Assembly: GCF_001971585.1 (NCBI RefSeq)
Contig: NZ_CP019323.1
Coordinates: forward strand, 1-64,000
Source of the DNA: Companilactobacillus allii
Lineage (GTDB): Bacteria; Bacillota; Bacilli; Lactobacillales; Lactobacillaceae
Reading direction: 5' to 3'
DNA: 64,000 bases
Positions 60,327 through 64,000 of this stretch are shown in pieces. A program made the position numbers and the translations under genes. The notes under the pieces were generated by a model. The model made no database searches and was not told the DNA's origin. It saw only the letters and a list, made by a program, of their open reading frames with translations. Position 1 is the first letter of the stretch. Every line of letters begins with the position of its first letter.

Positions 60327-61199
60327 TTATTCTTCCTTTCCAATTCCGTGATATAAGTTATAAACAATTTGCTTACGCAAATCATTTTGGCTGGCTACTT
60401 CTTTAATAGCTCTATTTGGTTTCTCTCCAGATTGTATCAAGAGGTCGATTGAATTGATGATTTCAGAATCTGACATATCTTCAATTTCTTCGATTATTTT
60501 ACCAGATAATATCAATACATACTCGCCTTTTGGATCATGGTCTTGATAGTATTCAATAGCTTGGTCGATCGTTCCACGTAAGAAAGCTTCGTGAATCTTA
60601 GTTAGTTCACGTGCCAAAGTTATCCTACGATCACCACCAAAGAACCTTTTCAGATCTTCAACAGTCTTAACCACACGATATGGTGACTCATAAATAATCG
60701 ACGTTTCAACACGATTAGACAAGTTGTCTAATGCTTCTGTACGCTCTTTTCCCTTTCGGGGCAAAAATCCATAAAAATAAAATGGTTGTGGTTCTATTCC
60801 TGAGGCAATCAAAGCAGTCGTTGAAGCACTGGCGCCTGGAAGTGGAACAACTGCGATATCTGCCTCAATTGCTGCTTTAACAAGTTCTTTTCCCGGATCA
60901 CTTATTGATGGAGTTCCAGCATCACTAACTTGGGCAATACTGACACCGGCATTCATTTTTTCAATAAGTTCAGGAATACGTTGTGCAGTATTATGTTCAT
61001 GAAAACTGATCAAATCAGTTGTTATTTCAAAATGATTCAGTAAAAATTTGGTATTTCTAGTATCTTCAGCAGCGATTAAATCTGCATCCTGCAAAGTTTT
61101 AACAGCTCGAAAGGTCATATCTTCTAAGTTACCAATTGGAGTTGGCACTAAAAAAAGGCAGCCCTTCGAATTATTAACAAAACTCCTTTGTTCATTCAT
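60327..61199 (-). CDS. rsmI: 16S rRNA (cytidine1402-2'-O)-methyltransferase
   Basis: This 290-residue SAM enzyme has the tetrapyrrole-methylase fold: LVPTPIGNLEDMTFRAVKTL near residues 17-36, AEDTRNT, SDAGTPSISDPG and the end KGEYVLILSG. It methylates the ribosomal decoding centre. It lies between yabA and the thioesterase gene in the tmk-holB-yabA-rsmI order. Confidence 0.95.
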   Translation of the reverse strand: MNEQRSFVNNSKGCLFLVPTPIGNLEDMTFRAVKTLQDADLIAAEDTRNTKFLLNHFEITTDLISFHEHNTAQRIPELIEKMNAGVSIAQVSDAGTPSISDPGKELVKAAIEADIAVVPLPGASASTTALIASGIEPQPFYFYGFLPRKGKERTEALDNLSNRVETSIIYESPYRVVKTVEDLKRFFGGDRRITLARELTKIHEAFLRGTIDQAIEYYQDHDPKGEYVLILSGKIIEEIEDMSDSEIINSIDLLIQSGEKPNRAIKEVASQNDLRKQIVYNLYHGIGKEE

Positions 61200-61212
61200 T
61201 CAAAATGCTCCC

Positions 61213-61566
61213 TTACTTATTTTTATTTGGTTTACTGTGATTTCCATAAATCACACCGAGACAAAATACACATTCTTCGTTTTCTTTACGGTGAGAACCA
61301 TAAAATTGTTGGCACACGTGAAATCCTTTGTGATATAGCTTCTCTAGATTCAAGCGTGAAGTAGGCAATTCACTTTCATTGAAACTCTTATCTTCATAAC
61401 CTAATTTTTCTAATTGTTTACGCAGATTATGATTCTCCATCTTAAGCTCTTCTTTTTCCTCTAGATCCTTAGACAATTGTTCTTTAAGCGAATCTATTTG
61501 TCCACTTAAATTACCTAGCTGATTAGAAATAGCCTCAAACTCCTCATATAGATCTTTTTCTGCCAT
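61213..61566 (-). CDS. yabA: DNA replication initiation control protein YabA
   Basis: This 117-residue protein has an N-terminal coiled coil (about 5-57) and a C-terminal zinc module (HVCQQFYGSHRKENEECVFC), in which His, Cys and a CxxC pair bind zinc. YabA binds DnaA and DnaN and limits initiation. It starts after GGTGAAACA and lies between holB and rsmI, as in Bacillus. Confidence 0.92.
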   Translation of the reverse strand: MAEKDLYEEFEAISNQLGNLSGQIDSLKEQLSKDLEEKEELKMENHNLRKQLEKLGYEDKSFNESELPTSRLNLEKLYHKGFHVCQQFYGSHRKENEECVFCLGVIYGNHSKPNKNK

Positions 61567-61574
61567 TGTTTCAC

Positions 61575-62531
61575 CTACTCACCCACAAATTTTAATGACA
61601 AGTCCTCTAAAATCGACTGAAACGAAACGTTACTTTTCCACATCTCTTCAGCCTTAAATAATTCATCCGAAAAAATAACTATTTGTTGAATATTCTTATT
61701 TGAAAGAACATCTTCCTTAATTAGAAGTGTCTCAAACACATTGTATCTAATTGATAATATATCACTAAACATCTGATTCATCATATCGAATACCAAATGT
61801 TGATGATCTTTATTGTCCACCAATGGCATTATATCAGTTTGAACATCAAGAAAACTATTTATTTTATTCTTATTGCATTCTTTCATCCATCCAGACAACG
61901 CCACAATGAGATTCTGATAAGTTTCCCCTGTTACTGATTGCAAAAATTTAATATCAGATACTTTCAACGCCACTTCAGCTTGCTCAGTTTTAAAGCCAAG
62001 TTTTACTAAAGCGTCTATTTCATCTTCGTTACTTTTATTTGATAAATGAAATATTTGTACACGTGATCTAATAGTTTGTAATAATTGCTTAGCTGAGTTT
62101 GTCAAAAAAATGATCAGTAAATTACCTTCTGGCTCCTCAATTGTCTTAAGCAAGTTATTACTGGCGGCATTAGTCATTTTCTCGGCTTCATCAATAATCA
62201 AAATCCTACGATTACCTTGAGTTGCTGTCATATTTACTTCTTTTTTAAAATACTTTATATCGTCAACACCGATACTTTGCTTGTCTGTTTTAATTTCAAG
62301 AACATCTGGATTATCCCCCATAGCAATCGTCTTGCAACGTTGACAGGTTTGATCAGGTAATCCATCTTGCAAATTTTCACAGAACTGTGTTTGGGCAAGC
62401 CAAATAGCAACTTGTTGACGTACTTTAGAAGAAGCATTATCTATCAAATAAGCATGTGAAAGTTTATTTGAATTAATAATTTTTTTGAATTCATTAATAA
62501 CACGTGGTTGCTCTTCTAATATATTTTCCAT
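61575..62531 (-). CDS. holB: DNA polymerase III delta' subunit HolB
   Basis: This 318-residue clamp-loader subunit has the zinc cluster CENLQ...CQRC (residues 51-66), a Walker-B-like ILIIDEAEKMT and the sensor-like FLTNSAKQLLQTIRSR. The P-loop region is degenerate: after HAYLIDN comes ASSKVRQQ, where many Firmicutes homologues carry G-T-G-K. It starts three bases after darA. Confidence 0.92.
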   Translation of the reverse strand: MENILEEQPRVINEFKKIINSNKLSHAYLIDNASSKVRQQVAIWLAQTQFCENLQDGLPDQTCQRCKTIAMGDNPDVLEIKTDKQSIGVDDIKYFKKEVNMTATQGNRRILIIDEAEKMTNAASNNLLKTIEEPEGNLLIIFLTNSAKQLLQTIRSRVQIFHLSNKSNEDEIDALVKLGFKTEQAEVALKVSDIKFLQSVTGETYQNLIVALSGWMKECNKNKINSFLDVQTDIMPLVDNKDHQHLVFDMMNQMFSDILSIRYNVFETLLIKEDVLSNKNIQQIVIFSDELFKAEEMWKSNVSFQSILEDLSLKFVGE

Positions 62532-62534
62532 TTT

Positions 62535-62858
62535 TTAAAATCTTACGAATTTATCCACAGGTAGGATAAAGCAAGTAGCTCCTCCAACTTCAACCTCAAC
62601 TGGATCATTAATACCAGCTGCTTCTGGCAATGCAAATGTTGAGGTTACATATTGTGTTCTTGTGTGACAGGTCTTTTTAATAACTTCAAGTGCATCATCA
62701 ACTTTGTCATCTTCAACTCCGATAATGAAAGTTGAATTTCCGGCTTTTAAGAATCCACCGGTCGAAGGAAGTCTAGTTGCTCTAAAGTCACCTTTTATAA
62801 GGTGTGTTTGTAATTGTTGACTATCTTTATCTTGCACAATGGCTAAAATTACTTTCAT
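62535..62858 (-). CDS. cyclic-di-AMP receptor protein (DarA/PstA)
   Basis: This 107-residue PII-like trimeric signal protein has the start MKVILAIVQDKDSQQL and the large-loop motif LPSTGGFLKAGNSTFIIG, which bind c-di-AMP at the subunit interface. I take the ATG after AAAGGAGAATAAT; a longer frame adds eight residues. Its gene lies between tmk and holB, as yaaQ does in Bacillus. Confidence 0.9.
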   Translation of the reverse strand: MKVILAIVQDKDSQQLQTHLIKGDFRATRLPSTGGFLKAGNSTFIIGVEDDKVDDALEVIKKTCHTRTQYVTSTFALPEAAGINDPVEVEVGGATCFILPVDKFVRF

Positions 62859-62859
62859 A

Positions 62860-63510
62860 TTATTCTCCTTTGTTGAACACATTCGGAAATCTATTAATAA
62901 TTACATTTAATGCATCATCAACTACTTTTTCAGGAGCCTGATTCGCATTAATACTCTTTATTCTATCAGGATTAGCGTCTACTAAGTCAAGATATGCGCT
63001 GTGAACTCGTTTATGAAAGCTCAATGCTTCCTTTTCCAAACGATCCATTTCGCCTTCATGATCTTTGCGTATTCTAGATAATCCTACTTCTGGTGAGATA
63101 TCAAAATAGATAGTTAAGTCTGGTAAAGTACCGTTAATTGCAAAATCATTTATTTCAGCAACTTCTTTAGTACCTATTTCACGTCCACCACCTTGATAGG
63201 CAATTGAACTGTCCACAAATCTGTCACTTAATAATATTTTGTTATCAGCCAATGAAGGTCTTATTACATCGACAACATGTTGACGACGTGCTGCTGCATA
63301 CAAAAGTGCCTCAGTTCTATCGTCCATTTTTTCATCGTGAATTGCCAAAATTATCTTCCTGATCTGTTCAGCAATTTCACTACCACCAGGCTCTCTAGAC
63401 AACACGATATCTTGGTTAGCACGTTGTTTCAACAATGGTACTAATGCATTTAAAGCAGTAGTCTTACCTGCTCCATCTGGTCCCTCAAAAGATATAAATA
63501 ATCCTGACAT
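62860..63510 (-). CDS. tmk: thymidylate kinase
   Basis: This 216-residue kinase makes dTDP. It has the P-loop FEGPDGAGKTT near residues 8-18, the DRFVDSSIAYQGGGR segment with the DR motif, and the LID region. The start follows AGGGAGAGTACTAA. It begins the tmk-darA-holB-yabA-rsmI run. Confidence 0.96.
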   Translation of the reverse strand: MSGLFISFEGPDGAGKTTALNALVPLLKQRANQDIVLSREPGGSEIAEQIRKIILAIHDEKMDDRTEALLYAAARRQHVVDVIRPSLADNKILLSDRFVDSSIAYQGGGREIGTKEVAEINDFAINGTLPDLTIYFDISPEVGLSRIRKDHEGEMDRLEKEALSFHKRVHSAYLDLVDANPDRIKSINANQAPEKVVDDALNVIINRFPNVFNKGE

Positions 63511-63676
63511 TTAGTACTCTCCCTTTTAATACGTTGTTTCTATTTTACTTGATATTAGTATTTCGGTAAAGCGAACTACTAACTTTCCTAAAAAGTGTAT
63601 GTAATAATATACTGTTAATTTTATAATTATGGGACAAGAAAAATTGTGGCATATATAGTTTTCTATCTAATTTGTA

Positions 63677-63798
63677 GTAGAGATTTGCGACTGAACACAA
63701 TTTTCTCCTTATAAGTTCAAAAATCCGATATTTACTTGCGTAAATACCGGATTTTTGAATTTATAAACGAAAACTGAACGTGTTCAGTCGCACTCTAC
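63677..63798 (-). repeat. stop-proximal long hairpin element, copy C
   Basis: This is the best-paired copy. GTAGAG/CTCTAC and a perfect 13-pair TGCGACTGAACAC/GTGTTCAGTCGCA form the outer stem. CAGTTTTC/GAAAATTG lies inside, then TTATAAATTCAAAAATCCGG paired to CGGATTTTTGAACTTATAA, with the tip TATTTAC-GCAA-GTAAATA (GNRA on the minus strand). The yaaL TAG stop lies in the outermost pairs. 63511-63676, toward tmk, is AT-rich and holds no gene. Confidence 0.87.
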
Positions 63799-63980
63799 CA
63801 ATGTTTCTCAGCTCGGCTAGGTTGCTTCAAGAAAGTATCCTCATCACCAAAAATAATATCTGTAGTCTGTTTGGCTTGGGCTTTTCTTCGTCTGGCCTCT
63901 AAATATAAAAATTGATATTTGGCACGATCTGCCCTCAACTGTAACTGAGTTGCATCTGTAACTTCTAGTGAGTTATTCAT
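63795..63980 (-). CDS. yaaL: YaaL family protein (DUF2508)
   Basis: This small basic protein of about 61 residues has the DUF2508/YaaL pattern: a helical KYQFLYLEARRRKAQAKQ segment and a tail with Asp and Phe. In Bacilli the gene lies between recR and tmk, as it does here, although recR would be beyond the window. Function is unknown. The start may be ATG 63980 or the TTG before it; the ribosome binding site is poor. Its stop merges with hairpin copy C. Confidence 0.78.
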   Translation of the reverse strand: MNNSLEVTDATQLQLRADRAKYQFLYLEARRRKAQAKQTTDIIFGDEDTFLKQPSRAEKHW

Positions 63981-64000
63981 CAATCTTTGAACATTACTAA

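Overview
The window is chromosomal DNA of a low-GC Gram-positive bacterium of the family Lactobacillaceae. The basis is gene content and order: ccpA divergent from pepQ, PepV, groESL under a CIRCE-like box, a THF riboswitch on an ECF folate transporter gene, an alaS T-box, and the tmk-yaaQ-holB-yabA-rsmI block. A Companilactobacillus-like species is my guess; the genus is not proven by the sequence. No phage, insertion sequence, transposase, CRISPR array, tRNA gene or toxin-antitoxin pair was recognised. This is core genome, with compact minus-strand operons and a few plus-strand genes set off by bidirectional terminators.

Layout. 1-2250: the start of an rRNA operon on the minus strand (5' end of 23S, a spacer without tRNA, 16S, leader and promoter). 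2.2-8.8 kb: an S1-domain protein, a ferredoxin-NADP reductase, DedA, and a minus-strand cluster of a TIGR01906 membrane protein, HAD phosphatase, YutD, 5'-nucleotidase, metallophosphoesterase and an unknown protein. 8.8-15 kb, plus strand: a glycerophosphodiesterase with an extra C-terminal module, pepV, a class A PBP and a small membrane protein. 15-24 kb: ccpA/pepQ, YtxH and DUF948 envelope proteins, rdgB, murI, yslB, trxA, mutS2, cvpA. 24-31 kb: DUF1292, ruvX, ireB, alaS with its T-box, a DEAD-box helicase, nrnA, dinB. 31-43 kb: zwf, yajC, tgt, queA, ruvB, ruvA, mutL, mutS, ymdB, forming a secretion, queuosine and DNA-repair block. 43-53 kb: a PanE-like reductase, DUF554, MerR, groEL/groES, a CPBP protease, a glutamate-type symporter, an alpha/beta hydrolase, manA, rex. 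53-56 kb, plus strand: ABC-F, DUF368, DUF1905. 56-64 kb: tsaD-rimI-tsaB, folT, an acyl-ACP thioesterase, rsmI, yabA, holB, a c-di-AMP receptor, tmk and yaaL.

The most unusual material lies between genes. (1) Four long hairpin elements (about 15.0, 43.0, 49.1 and 63.7 kb) each start at or just after the stop codon of the upstream gene, on that gene's strand. Their stem sequences differ but pairing is kept. Three have a GNRA tetraloop on the gene-sense strand, and two have a tandem extra copy of the 3' half-module. (2) Three tandem 121-bp units follow groEL. Each folds into a long hairpin, and two differences between units are tolerated as G-U pairs only on the groEL-sense strand. Both look like structured RNA or palindromic repeat families worth a search. 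(3) dinB has no ATG, GTG or TTG start that would keep its first catalytic aspartate, which suggests a rare start codon or a one-base frameshift at an A5/T5 tract.

All function calls rest on reading the protein sequences for family motifs; no database search was run. Start codons were chosen from Shine-Dalgarno spacing and family N-termini, and several are TTG or GTG.
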